DNA from: Methanobacteriota archaeon
Lineage (GTDB): Archaea; Halobacteriota; Methanosarcinia; Methanosarcinales; Methanosarcinaceae
Direction: 5' to 3'
NCBI GenBank assembly: GCA_030054735.1
Contig: JASGVX010000107.1
Coordinates: 1-43,780 of the forward strand
Length of the DNA stretch: 43,780 nt
In this document: positions 24,991-34,181 of the stretch, piece by piece
Numbering within the stretch: the stretch's first letter is position 1
Layout of the letters: every line of letters begins with the position of its first letter
Notes under the pieces: generated by a model
What the model was told of the DNA's origin: nothing
The model's input: only the letters and a program-made list of their open reading frames with translations
Databases searched by the model: none
Made by a program: the position numbers and the translations under genes

Positions 24991-27108
24991 TCAAACATTT
25001 AACATCTTTAACATCTCAATTGTTTCAGTAGTAGGTAACTGGCATTCATAGTCCTTGCAGACATAAGCAGTTGCCTTTCCTTCAATTGGATATTGTTCTT
25101 TTGTATACTTTGCCAGGTCCGTAATTTCGGGTTTTTCTCCATCAGGTCTGAAAATAATCACCTTGTTGGGCACGAAATAGCTCCATAGTTCTTCCAGCAT
25201 ATGTCCCGTGTCCTGAGCCCCGGGCTTTCCTGAGATTATCACTTCATATGAAGGCCCGAGCCTGAAGTCAAGAGCAGACAGAAACGCAGTATATGCGGAA
25301 GGGGCTTTTATTATCAGCTTTGAAAATGCGCGTTCGAGTCTGTCAGCTGTTTCTTCGAGTCCGGGGTCTGCAATTATTCTGGAAAGGCGCAAAAGGTTCA
25401 ACATTTCTACTGAGTTCCCGGATGGTATTGCTGAATCTGTAAACTCCTTTTTTCTGAAGATAAGAGCCTCGCTGTCATTGGATGTAAAATAAAGTCCGCC
25501 GTTGATAGGGTCCCAGAAGTGTTCAAGCAGCTCGCTGTTCAGAGAAACTGCAGCTTTAAGGTAGCGCAGTTCGAATCCTGCCTCATAAAGCTCCAGGAGC
25601 CCATAAATCAAAAAGGCATAATCATCGGAAGTTCCGTAAATCCCTGCAACCCCTTCCCTGTAGCGGTGAAGCAGCCTGCCATCTGAACTATAAAGAGTCT
25701 TAAGAATAAAATCTGCAGCTTTCTCTGCGGCTTTTAGATATTTCTGTTCTCCAAAAACCTGAAAACCTTTTGCAAAGGCTGCAATCATAAGCCCGTTCCA
25801 GTCGGTAAGTATCTTATCATCCTTTGAAGGTTTTTTGCGCTCATACCTGGCTTTAAGGAGTTTACCCCTGGCATTGTTTACACGTTTTTCTATTTCTTCT
25901 ACAGGAACCTTAATTTCGGCTGCAAGGGACCCTGATGAACGCGCCATATAGAAGAGGTTAGTCCCGGTTTTTCTGCCTCTTATTTCTTCTTCAAAGTTGC
26001 CCCCCTCTCTCAAATTGAACATTTTAATAATCAACTCGGAATCCTCAGGGCCAAGGACACTCCTGACCTCTTCTATGGTCCACAGATAGTACTTTCCTTC
26101 TTCTCCTTCGACATCTGCGTCTTCTCCGCAGTAAAACCCGTCTTCTGGAGAGGTCAGGTCTCTTAAGACGTAATCAAGGATTCCTTCCGCTGTCTCTTTA
26201 TACAGGTCTTTTCCTGTAACCTGATAGGCTTCGGTATACGCAACTGCGCTAAGAGCCTGGTCGTATAACATTTTCTCAAAGTGGGGCAGAACCCACATCC
26301 TGTCCGTAGAATAGCGGTGGAAACCCGATCCCAGATGGTCATAGATCCCTCCCCTGCGCATATTTTCCAGGGTATGTTCTACCATATAAAGGGCTTCAGG
26401 GTTTCCACTGCGCCTCCAATAGCGGAGCAAAAAAGAAATTCTATGCGGGGTCGGAAATTTTAGAGCTCCTCCGAAACCTCCGTATTCCGTATCAAATGAA
26501 TTAAGCATTTCATCGTAAGCTTCTTCTATTATCTCTTTTCCGAGCCCCTCTCCTGAAGATTCCTCAATCATGTTCTGGATACTAGATGTAATCTTTTCAG
26601 CAGAATCAAGAACCTCTTCATGCTGCTGCTCCCAGATTTCTTTTATCCTGGGGACCAGTTCCAGCATTCCTGTCTGGCTAAAACGGGATTTTTTCGGGAT
26701 ATATGTGCCTGCAAAAAAGGGCTTCTTCTCCGGGGTCATGATGATATTAAGAGGCCATCCTCCTCTCCCAAGGATAATCTGACAGATAGTCATGTAAACA
26801 TTATCAATATCAGGCCTCTCTTCCCTATCGACTTTTATGGAGACAAAAGCTTCATTCATAAGCCTTGCAACTTCTTCGTCCTCAAAAGATTCATGTGCCA
26901 TCACATGACACCAGTGGCAGGTTGAGTATCCGATTGAGAGAAAAACAGGTTTGTTTTCTTTTCTGGCTTTTTCAAAAGCCTCTTCTTCCCATGGGTACCA
27001 GTCAACAGGATTATAGGCGTGCTGCAAAAGATAAGGACTTTTTTCGTTAATCAGGCGGTTAGGCTTTTTTCGTTCTTTTTCCAGTATAATCCCTCCTGAT
27101 TCCTTCAA
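24991..27108 (-). CDS. YyaL-type protein: thioredoxin-like (DUF255) and glycosidase-like toroid domains
   Basis: 705 residues, the full family length. Residues about 16-175 form the DUF255 thioredoxin-like domain, beginning [21 protein letters not shown] and holding the CxxC-type active site [14 protein letters not shown]. The rest is an alpha/alpha toroid similar to N-acylglucosamine epimerases and glycosidases ([80 protein letters not shown]). Relatives (B. subtilis YyaL, human SPATA20) have no settled reaction. No signal peptide is seen. The start could be a few codons downstream. A long spacer separates it from the neighbours. Confidence 0.88.
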   Translation of the reverse strand: MKESGGIILEKERKKPNRLINEKSPYLLQHAYNPVDWYPWEEEAFEKARKENKPVFLSIGYSTCHWCHVMAHESFEDEEVARLMNEAFVSIKVDREERPDIDNVYMTICQIILGRGGWPLNIIMTPEKKPFFAGTYIPKKSRFSQTGMLELVPRIKEIWEQQHEEVLDSAEKITSSIQNMIEESSGEGLGKEIIEEAYDEMLNSFDTEYGGFGGALKFPTPHRISFLLRYWRRSGNPEALYMVEHTLENMRRGGIYDHLGSGFHRYSTDRMWVLPHFEKMLYDQALSAVAYTEAYQVTGKDLYKETAEGILDYVLRDLTSPEDGFYCGEDADVEGEEGKYYLWTIEEVRSVLGPEDSELIIKMFNLREGGNFEEEIRGRKTGTNLFYMARSSGSLAAEIKVPVEEIEKRVNNARGKLLKARYERKKPSKDDKILTDWNGLMIAAFAKGFQVFGEQKYLKAAEKAADFILKTLYSSDGRLLHRYREGVAGIYGTSDDYAFLIYGLLELYEAGFELRYLKAAVSLNSELLEHFWDPINGGLYFTSNDSEALIFRKKEFTDSAIPSGNSVEMLNLLRLSRIIADPGLEETADRLERAFSKLIIKAPSAYTAFLSALDFRLGPSYEVIISGKPGAQDTGHMLEELWSYFVPNKVIIFRPDGEKPEITDLAKYTKEQYPIEGKATAYVCKDYECQLPTTETIEMLKMLNV

Positions 27109-27575
27109 TGTCTAAACTCTGCCTTTCAAACCCTCTCCTGTATTCCTTGCAGGAATAAGAATTAAACTCTTTATAAGTGTCCATAATAATTCCCCTCTTC
27201 TGAATGAGTAACTACGGGATCGTTGACCATCTACTGGATAGCCTTGGCGGATAGCTTGATCTTATCTCCGGGTTTTTAAATTCCTTACTTTGCAATAAGT
27301 TCTTAGAGGTGTTGATTATTCTGGGTACTGAAAAATCAGATATGCCAATTTTTCCCCAGTTAATATAGTCTCCACTGAATATTAATGTAGTGGTGTTATC
27401 TGGGCTTTTTTTCTTAGAGATTGCTGGTCAGAAGGATAATTTTGAAAAGAAAGAGTATGGGGCCTGTACGGTTCAAAAAAAAGAGTTTGTATTGTCGACG
27501 TAAAGATACAGGTTAACAGCAGGATTAATCGTTAATCTTCTTCAGGTATTCTATTTTCTACAAACTTTAACAATT
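27109..27575. other. Gene-free spacer
   Basis: About 470 AT-rich bases between two minus-strand genes. The part adjoining 27109 should carry the promoter of the YyaL-type gene. No repeat or RNA structure stands out. Confidence 0.4.
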
Positions 27576-28508
27576 TCAGGATACTTTCTGCTTTTTCAAC
27601 AGCAGTAGCTGTCTCAATTCTTCACCTTTTTCTTCGTGTTTTCCTATTCTAAGAAAATTTTTAATTTTTGAGACACGGTATGAGTGCTCACGCGTTTTTT
27701 CTTCTTTTCGAGTCTGATATACTCTGATCGAACGGAGAAAGTCGATTTTTCGGAATTCGGGCCAGAAAGGAGCGCAGAAATAAGTCGCACATTCGCTGCC
27801 GTTAGCCTGCCACGGGAGGAAGTTAGAGACTCTTTCATCTCCTCCTGTGCGGACAATAAGATCTACATTCGGGACCGGGATTCCAGGAGATGGGTAGAGG
27901 TGTCTTGAAATCAAGTTTTCGTTAACATCTTCAAGAGAAAGTTTCCCGCTGGAAACGCAGGTTGCAATATCCCTTACTGCCTGAATTATATCTTGCCTGC
28001 CCCCGTAAGCGATAGCCACGTTCAAGTTGAATTTCCTGTGGTTTTCTGTGGCTTTCTCAATCTTTTCAATAGACTCATTCAGAAAAGCGGGAAGTTTTGT
28101 CCTGTCACCTATTACCCTGACCTGCGTCTCTTTTTCATAGGTTCTTTTATCGGTATAAAGCTTCAGAAACTTCTCATTGATCAGGTTGAAGAGCCCATCG
28201 ACTTCTTCCTCTGAACGCCTGAAATTTTCCGTGGAAAAAGCATAGAGCGTAAGCTGTTTTACTCCAATCCTATAGCACCACTCTATAACCATTTCAGTAA
28301 CTTCTGCTCCCATAGCATGTCCGAAACTTCGAGTTTTTCCCATCTGACCTGCATATCTGCGGTTCCCATCCATAATTACAGCTATATGTTCAGGGATTTC
28401 AGATCTCAGAATCTCTTTTTCAAGGATCTGCTCATACTTCTGGTAGAACACGCCTAAAGTCCAGTTTTTTACGAAGCGAAGCCCTGTCCGGAAGACTCTT
28501 TTATTCAA
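27576..28508 (-). CDS. uppS: cis-Prenyltransferase (polyprenyl diphosphate synthase, UppS family)
   Basis: 310 residues. It extends farnesyl- or geranylgeranyl-PP with isopentenyl-PP in cis to make the polyprenyl carrier used for glycan and N-glycosylation lipids. Motifs: [17 protein letters not shown] with the catalytic Asp (residues about 42-58), [51 protein letters not shown], and the C-terminal [19 protein letters not shown]. The usual W after FLPWQ-A-x-x-S-E is followed by [13 protein letters not shown]. Compared with bacterial UppS (about 250 residues) it has an N-terminal extension of about 35 residues and a basic C-terminal tail, as in archaeal members. Confidence 0.92.
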   Translation of the reverse strand: MNKRVFRTGLRFVKNWTLGVFYQKYEQILEKEILRSEIPEHIAVIMDGNRRYAGQMGKTRSFGHAMGAEVTEMVIEWCYRIGVKQLTLYAFSTENFRRSEEEVDGLFNLINEKFLKLYTDKRTYEKETQVRVIGDRTKLPAFLNESIEKIEKATENHRKFNLNVAIAYGGRQDIIQAVRDIATCVSSGKLSLEDVNENLISRHLYPSPGIPVPNVDLIVRTGGDERVSNFLPWQANGSECATYFCAPFWPEFRKIDFLRSIRVYQTRKEEKTREHSYRVSKIKNFLRIGKHEEKGEELRQLLLLKKQKVS

Positions 28509-29144
28509 TGACTCAATCCTCAGGCTAATTATCTATTTTCCCCCTGGCAAATATATCCCAAATCTGACAGAAGCATAGAGTTTATAGTATCTAAATAGGC
28601 TTCATGCTTCTGTTTTCATCATACAATTCAATCTTTTGTCTTGAATCTTATGATTTTTTGACATTTACCATATTACTTAGATGTAATGTGACAATACGAT
28701 ATGTTTTGTGTAATGACATACTCTATTAATTAATAGAATCTGTCAATTTAGGGATATATACGTAGAAGGAATATATAGGTAACGGAAATAATTCATATAC
28801 ATTTTTTGCGGGATGGAATTCAATTTTTCTTGGATTTAAGAAGCTGAATCTTTTTTTTCCTTGGACTTTTTTCACCTTAAATAAACGGCTATATTATAAG
28901 ATCGTTGAGTTTGCAATTGATAGTAATATTGGGTTAATACTGGGGCATCAACTCCAAAAAAATGTAAAATTTATGATAATGATTTTTATGGGACGCTTAC
29001 TTTCGATATCTCTATTTTTATCCCCCTATTATTTTGATGGGTGTTTAAACTTATAATTCATATGTTTTGATATCATCAGGATAAGAACATGAGATTTGGG
29101 AAATTCTCATCACATAAAAATAGGATTTACAGCAATAATGCAGC
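28509..29144. other. Long gene-free AT-rich spacer
   Basis: About 640 bases. TATA-like stretches suited to the uppS promoter occur in the left part. Nothing else recognisable: no open frame of note, no terminal repeats, no stable hairpin. Confidence 0.4.
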
Positions 29145-29420
29145 TCAGTAGTTCTCAAGAACAGAGCCAACGATGTTTTTGTAATTCTCTTTCAGGGAAT
29201 ACACATTATGGTCCCCTGTGACATTTATGCTCAGGATTCCCAGTCTCGTATTCATAAGCCCGACCATGGCTGAGACTCCCCGGTAGCTTACCTCAAAGTT
29301 TCCTTTATCAAGGTAGTCATAAACTTCACCGGTGGTGAACTTGTCTCCGGTCAGGAAGAGATTGAGCACAACCTTGCGTATCCCGTTTTCGTCCCTGCCG
29401 AGATACTTTATCAATCTCAC
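29145..29420 (-). CDS. DUF2551-like small protein
   Basis: 91 residues, matching from memory the methanogen family DUF2551: RDENGIRKVVLNLFL near the N-terminus, TTGEVYDYLDKGNFEVSYRGVSAMVGLMNTRLGIL in the middle, and DHNVYSLKENYKNIV at the end. The central region reads like a winged-helix fold (helix, YDYL turn, VSYRGVSAMVG recognition helix, then a beta wing). It may therefore bind DNA (inference). It is monocistronic. Four 17-bp tandem repeats lie 60-127 bases upstream, in promoter position. Confidence 0.65.
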   Translation of the reverse strand: MRLIKYLGRDENGIRKVVLNLFLTGDKFTTGEVYDYLDKGNFEVSYRGVSAMVGLMNTRLGILSINVTGDHNVYSLKENYKNIVGSVLENY

Positions 29421-29479
29421 TCTTACCCTTTCTTCCGTAGTTTGCAGTTTCGGACACCTCAGTTTTAATGATAATTTTG

Positions 29480-29547
29480 AATTATATTCTTCTCTAAATT
29501 ATATTCTTCTCTAAATTAAATTCTCCTATAAATTAAATTCTTTTCTA
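29480..29547. repeat. Four tandem 17-bp repeats upstream of the DUF2551-like gene
   Basis: AATTATATTCTTCTCTA occurs twice exactly (29480-29496, 29497-29513), then AATTAAATTCTCCTATA and AATTAAATTCTTTTCTA (29514-29547). The period is exactly 17 and not a codon multiple. On the minus strand each unit includes AATATAATT, a TATA-like core. Confidence 0.8.
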
Positions 29548-30264
29548 CTGTATTCATCCCATTCTGGTTGTTATTTCCAGAGAGATGCGACCCCTTTAAG
29601 GTGGAGCTAAGAACCGAATACCCTATATCCTTATCGTTTATATATTTTAGGATTACTTCTTTTTAACCGGAGTTTATACTTTCATACATAAAACAATATA
29701 ATAGGCATTTTTTTATAGGGTCTAATAAAAAATTAATTATCTTGGCAAGTAATTCCAAAAAGTTTAATACAAAATAGAGATATATTAAACTGATTAAGTT
29801 ATAGTCCTTATTGTGAAAAATGAAGACTTTTGCGATTATAGAGTCTAAATAATAATAACAAAAATAAAATACAGTAAAACGCTTACCCTCCCTACAAGAA
29901 GATAACAAATCACATAAATAATTATCAAGCCCTTAGAAAAGCAATTCAATATTAGGCGACAACAAGACTTGAATTAGGCGAGGTTTAGAACTTAGTTAAT
30001 TTTTATATACTTGAATTTATCGTAGCCAGGAGCTTTTATTTCCCAATATCTTTCAAACTCCGGTTTAAATATTTATATTGAAGTATGTTTTTTGGGTCCC
30101 GATATCTTTCTTATCGATCAACCAGTAAAGAAAAGAGCGGGTCCAAACCTTTTGGAATAAGGGCGGTTTTAAGGATTACCGTAAAAAACGCTTTGTTCCA
30201 GAAGCAGAATGATATCACTAATTGTTTTATATTAATTAATTGTAATAGATAGAGACGAAGTTAT
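29548..30264. other. Gene-free spacer before the biosynthetic cluster
   Basis: About 700 AT-rich bases. An 81-codon frame on the minus strand (29663-29908) is low-complexity, and I do not accept it. The stretch 30125-30250 stays open in one frame without a start and may be a decayed fragment. TATA-like TTAATTTTTATATACTTG is near 29996-30013. No strong ribosome-binding site precedes 30265. Confidence 0.4.
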
Positions 30265-30939
30265 ATGCACAGCGAAAATTTGATACTCTCTTCTATTTCT
30301 CTGGAAAACACTCTTCACCTGTGGGAAGAGAATGATATACTGATCTTTTTTATTGATCTGGATAGTTATGATGTCTTAAGTACGGAGTATCTCAATAATA
30401 CCGAAAAAGAAGAACTGGGAAAACTTCAAACACTATATTTCCAAAAAAGATTTGTTATTTCCAGGATGGTTTTGAAATCTATTCTATGTATTCTACTTAA
30501 AATGGAGTCTAGCCTGGACATCTCCACTTATAAAGACAGTTACGGAAAAGTTCATATACTCGGCCATGAGGACCTGCATATCTGTATTTCCTACTCTGAA
30601 AACATTGTAGCTCTTGCAATATCAAAGGTGAAGATTGGTATTGACGTCGAAATTAAAAGGCCGCTTGCATTAAAAAATACTTTTAAATACTTCCATAAAA
30701 CAGCATTATGCGGAGACAAATCAGCAAATGATGCTGATCTATTAAAGACATGGACTATAAAAGAGGCATATTGTAAGTTTTTTAACAAAACTATGCTTTC
30801 CTCTCTAAGTAAAGACCCTGACTTCAATAACGCTTCCTACTTTAACTTTTTACTGGACGACAAATATGTCTTTTCTATTGTTACTGAGTCGGATCAGTAC
30901 GCAATTAATATAAGCCGTCTTGAGAAAATCAATGATTAG
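30265..30939 (+). CDS. 4'-Phosphopantetheinyl transferase, Sfp type
   Basis: 224 residues, the Sfp-type length. It transfers phosphopantetheine from coenzyme A to the Ser of a carrier protein. Motifs: LGKLQTLYFQKRFVISRMVLK (residues about 51-71), the P-x-x-YGKV-like DSYGKVHI (91-98), ICISYSENIVALAIS (with His replaced by Ile-Cys in the usual FNLSHS position), IGIDVEI with the Mg-binding Asp127 and Glu129, and WTIKEAYCKF with Glu167 (W-x-x-K-E-A-x-x-K). Its evident partner is the carrier protein 343 bases downstream, from which it is separated by a MITE. Such enzymes are uncommon in archaea. Confidence 0.85.
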   Translation: MHSENLILSSISLENTLHLWEENDILIFFIDLDSYDVLSTEYLNNTEKEELGKLQTLYFQKRFVISRMVLKSILCILLKMESSLDISTYKDSYGKVHILGHEDLHICISYSENIVALAISKVKIGIDVEIKRPLALKNTFKYFHKTALCGDKSANDADLLKTWTIKEAYCKFFNKTMLSSLSKDPDFNNASYFNFLLDDKYVFSIVTESDQYAINISRLEKIND

Positions 30940-30967
30940 GGCAGGTTTGTCCACAAGGTCGGCTAAA

Positions 30968-31094
30968 CTTAGGAATAGTTTAAATATGACTTCAAGTTTT
31001 TACTTTGCTAATGGCTCTATAATTGCATCCCTCAATATCATTAATGATAATAAGGGGTATAAGTGTTTGAATTTAAATTTTCACCATTCCTTAA
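30968..31094. mobile_element. MITE family A, copy 3 (between transferase and carrier protein)
   Basis: 127 bp, from CTTAGGAATAGTTTAAA to TTTCACCATTCCTTAA, in the opposite orientation to copy 1 at 10797. The two align over the whole length with scattered differences. It is non-coding and inserted within the biosynthetic cluster. Confidence 0.8.
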
Positions 31095-31282
31095 TTCAAA
31101 TATCAGTAACTGATACATATAGGCTTTTTTCCAGCTCTTTTTCTGGAGATATTTATCTACATAAAACACTTTCAAATTATTTATATACTTGTATAACATA
31201 ATTACTCATGGGTCTTTCAATTAATGGGTAAGTGTATGTTACTAGCAGTTGTTAATCTAATTAAGTAAAGGGGTAAGATTGT

Positions 31283-31528
31283 ATGGAACAGATCAAAAAT
31301 GATATCCTAGATTACTTAAAGAACAATTCATTTATGGAGAGAGAAAAGACTATTGATGATAGTGATTCTCTTACTCAGAACGGGATACTAGATTCTATAG
31401 GTTTGCTTGAGTTGATAGACTATATCTGTGAACGATATTCTATCGAAATTCCTGAAGATATGTTGACTCCAGAGAATTTCGATTCTCTGCGTGGAATCAC
31501 CAACCTGATAACCAGACTGGCGAAGTGA
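31283..31528 (+). CDS. Acyl/peptidyl carrier protein
   Basis: 81 residues with the four-helix carrier-protein pattern. The phosphopantetheine site is Ser38 in the DSIGLLELIDYI segment (residues 37-48). Helix III follows, and VxIPxxxLTPENFDS-type sequence (IEIPEDMLTPENFDSLRGI, about 54-72) matches ACP helix II-III. It is acidic overall. AAAGGGG precedes the ATG. The next gene, an AMP-forming ligase, overlaps its stop, so ligase and carrier are translated together and probably work together. Free-standing carrier proteins are rare in archaea. Confidence 0.9.
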   Translation: MEQIKNDILDYLKNNSFMEREKTIDDSDSLTQNGILDSIGLLELIDYICERYSIEIPEDMLTPENFDSLRGITNLITRLAK

Positions 31529-33012
31529 AGGGCATGAGAATTGATGCTTATATCCTTGAGCACGCCAGAAAAACTCCTCACCAGATTGCTCTTGAAGAAG
31601 GTAAAAGGTCCATTTCTTACAGCTGCCTCGATGAAGATATAAATATAGTTGCTTCATCTCTTTCTGACTTTGATCACTGCAAATTTGCAATACTGGCTGA
31701 GTCCGGCATACAGTACATAAAAATACTTATGGCAGTATACCGGTCAGGCAATATTGCAATACCCCTACCAATCGAATTGCCAGGGTTAAGCCTTGAGAGA
31801 ATCCTTGATTCTGCATGCATTAATAACATAATTGCAACGAAAAAACTGTATTCGAGGTTCGGAGACGGATTTTTTGAGAGGTTTGGAACAGTGATTGTTG
31901 TTTCAGACAATACTGCAGTAGAGGCTCTAAGCAAAAGAGTGATACTCGAAAGAAACGATCCCGAACTGAGGCTTGTGCTTTATACCTCAGGTACAACAGG
32001 GACTCCTAAAGGAGTTATGCTGAGCGACAAAAATCTGGTCTCAAATGCCAGATCAATAACCGAGGTTCTCAGTCTAACTTCAAAAGACAAAGCCGCCCTG
32101 GTAATCTCTCCTCATCACGCTTTTGGAAATTCGATAATTAATTCACACATTATGGCTGGAAGCTCGATAAGTATCGGGACAATGAATTTCATAGGTCCTG
32201 TTTTCAGTCTCATTGAATCCGGAGTATCTATATTCTATGGAGTGCCCAGTACATATCGTATCCTTCTCAAATACCCGGAAAGATTCAAAAAAGCTTTTAC
32301 AAATGTCAGAACCGCCGCATCTGCTGGCGGAGCCATGGATAGGGTTATTGTACGGGCTATAAAGGAATTTAGTCCAAACACAGAGATTCTGCCAATGTAC
32401 GGCCAGACAGAAGCTACAGCAAGGCTTGCCTACCTGCCTTCAGAAGATGTGGATGAATTTATAGATACAATAGGAAAGGCGATTCCTGGGGTCACACTGG
32501 ATGTTTTTGATTCGGAAAACTGGCCTTTAGAGCCCGGTATCACAGGTGAGCTTGTTGCAAAAGGGGATAATATCCTTCTTGGTTACCTGAACGATGATGC
32601 TGCAACTGAAAAAATAATTATTGACGGGTGGCTACATACAGGTGATCTGGCACAGAAACTTCAGGGCGGGTATATCAGGCTTCTCGGGCGAAAGGACGAT
32701 CTCATAAAAGTAGGCGATCATCGGGTTAACCCGAGAGAGGTTGAAAAAGAGATTGAGATGAACAACGAGGTTTCCAACGTTTTTGTTGTGCCTGTGTCCC
32801 ATGAGCTTATGGGTAATGCAATCAGCCTCATGGTGATACCAAATCAGGAAACTGACGTCGAGAAAATTTTTGCTTTTTGCAGGAAGAACCTGCCAGGCTA
32901 TCTGTACCCAAGGGAGATCCTCTTCATTGACCATCTTCCACTGAGCGAGAATGGAAAAATATCCAACAGATCCATAATAGAGGAGTACCAGCATGTCAAA
33001 GCTAGTATGTAA
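31525..33012 (+). CDS. AMP-forming ligase loading the carrier protein (ANL superfamily)
   Basis: 495 residues with all core ANL motifs. LYTSGTTGTPKGVML (153-167) is the phosphate loop. MYGQTEATA (291-299), GWLHTGDL (368-375), and LLGRKDDLIKVGDHRVNPREVE (386-407) carry the adenylate contacts and hinge. NGKISN (476-481) supplies the catalytic Lys478. The start shown is a GTG overlapping the carrier stop by 4 bases; ATG at 31534 is an alternative. It should activate a carboxylic or amino acid as adenylate and load it on the carrier protein. The substrate is not readable by eye. It overlaps the downstream PP-loop gene by 20 bases. Confidence 0.9.
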   Translation: MKGMRIDAYILEHARKTPHQIALEEGKRSISYSCLDEDINIVASSLSDFDHCKFAILAESGIQYIKILMAVYRSGNIAIPLPIELPGLSLERILDSACINNIIATKKLYSRFGDGFFERFGTVIVVSDNTAVEALSKRVILERNDPELRLVLYTSGTTGTPKGVMLSDKNLVSNARSITEVLSLTSKDKAALVISPHHAFGNSIINSHIMAGSSISIGTMNFIGPVFSLIESGVSIFYGVPSTYRILLKYPERFKKAFTNVRTAASAGGAMDRVIVRAIKEFSPNTEILPMYGQTEATARLAYLPSEDVDEFIDTIGKAIPGVTLDVFDSENWPLEPGITGELVAKGDNILLGYLNDDAATEKIIIDGWLHTGDLAQKLQGGYIRLLGRKDDLIKVGDHRVNPREVEKEIEMNNEVSNVFVVPVSHELMGNAISLMVIPNQETDVEKIFAFCRKNLPGYLYPREILFIDHLPLSENGKISNRSIIEEYQHVKASM

Positions 33013-34024
33013 AAGGTGTGTTCTGGATTCTGATATTCCAGGAATAGAAATCAATAAAGAAACCGGTTTCTGCCACTTCTGTGAGACGTATGTACCAATC
33101 TCTTCACAGGAAAAGGAGCAGTACCTTAACAGGATTGAAGAACTTTTTAAAAAATACAGCGGCAGGGGCAATTATGATGTGATATTTGCACTTTCAGGGG
33201 GAAAGGACTCTTCATACACACTTTATAAACTCAAAAAAGATTATCCCTTCCTGAAAACACTTGCTGTCCAGTTTGATAACGGGTTCATTTCAGACTATGC
33301 CATAATAAATGCAAAGAAAATATGTGAAATTTCTGGATGCGACTATTTTAAGCTGACAATAGAAAAAAAAGTCCTGTACGAGCTCTTTAGAAAAGCAGCT
33401 GAGTCTTATGATGAGTTTCCGAAATTTGCCAAATACAGGGCAAGTGACATCTGCAATATCTGTATCAGCATAATAAAACAGAAGCTGATAGAACAGGCAA
33501 TAGTCCAGAAAGCGCCTTTTATTGTATTTGCTTTTACAGCAGGTCAATCGCCAAATCCCATTATCAACCTGCCATCTAACTTTATACAATGGTCAAGAAA
33601 CCTTTTTGAAAAGCAGCTTCAAAAAATCGGAGTTGATGACAGGGATGAGCAGTTCATTATTAAAAACGAGGTCATTAAAAATATAGGTGATATTGCTCCC
33701 TCCATTCTGCACCCGCTTTGCCTGTGGGAATACAGTGAGGACAAAGTTCTTGAGACAATAGTTCAGCTAGGATGGAAGCCTCCTGCCCTCGAGGATAGCA
33801 ATTCAACAAATTGTACATTGAATTCTTTTGCATGCTATAACCATCTGGAAAAGTATGGTTTCCATCCATATACCTTTGACATAGCAGGACTTGTCCGAAG
33901 TGGAGAAATGTCAAGGGAAGACGGGCTGGAAAAACTTCAACAGGAACTTTCACAGCCACTGATAGATGATGCTGCAAAGAAACTTGATATCAAGATAAAT
34001 AAGCCTCAAAAAATCCTGCTTTAA
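32993..34024 (+). CDS. PP-loop (AANH) ATP-pyrophosphatase, N-acetyl sugar amidotransferase-like
   Basis: 343 residues. Residues 6-30 have two Cys pairs (CKRC and CHFC), probably a zinc knuckle. Residues 64-74 form the PP-loop, IFALSGGKDSS, which binds ATP to activate a carbonyl by adenylation. SDICNICISIIKQK (residues 149-162) gives another Cys pair. The layout resembles WbpG/PseA-type amidotransferases that convert an acetyl amide to an acetamidine, and other AANH enzymes that insert N or S. The start overlaps the ligase gene by 20 bases, showing tight coupling with ligase and carrier. The C-terminal part (HPLCLWEYSEDKVLETI, GLVRSGEMSREDGLEKL) is typical of the family. The nucleophile donor is unknown. 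Confidence 0.8.
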   Translation: MSKLVCKRCVLDSDIPGIEINKETGFCHFCETYVPISSQEKEQYLNRIEELFKKYSGRGNYDVIFALSGGKDSSYTLYKLKKDYPFLKTLAVQFDNGFISDYAIINAKKICEISGCDYFKLTIEKKVLYELFRKAAESYDEFPKFAKYRASDICNICISIIKQKLIEQAIVQKAPFIVFAFTAGQSPNPIINLPSNFIQWSRNLFEKQLQKIGVDDRDEQFIIKNEVIKNIGDIAPSILHPLCLWEYSEDKVLETIVQLGWKPPALEDSNSTNCTLNSFACYNHLEKYGFHPYTFDIAGLVRSGEMSREDGLEKLQQELSQPLIDDAAKKLDIKINKPQKILL

Positions 34025-34181
34025 CTTTAAGCAGTAATTCTCAAAAATGAACTGTTTAAGTAAAGGATCAGAAAGATGAATAAATGGTCAAATAAACAGT
34101 TACCTACATTTAGATGTTTAACAGTTATTTTAGAGTATAAGCCATAACAAATAATATATATAATCTATGAGGGGGGTTAGT

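Noticed and set aside
29480-29547. CRISPR array or IS end
   Set aside because: Adjacent 17-bp units without spacers, no inverted symmetry and no transposase nearby.
29663-29908. 81-codon minus-strand frame
   Set aside because: Composition is that of random AT-rich DNA (Phe, Ile, Tyr, Leu), with no motif and no ribosome-binding site.
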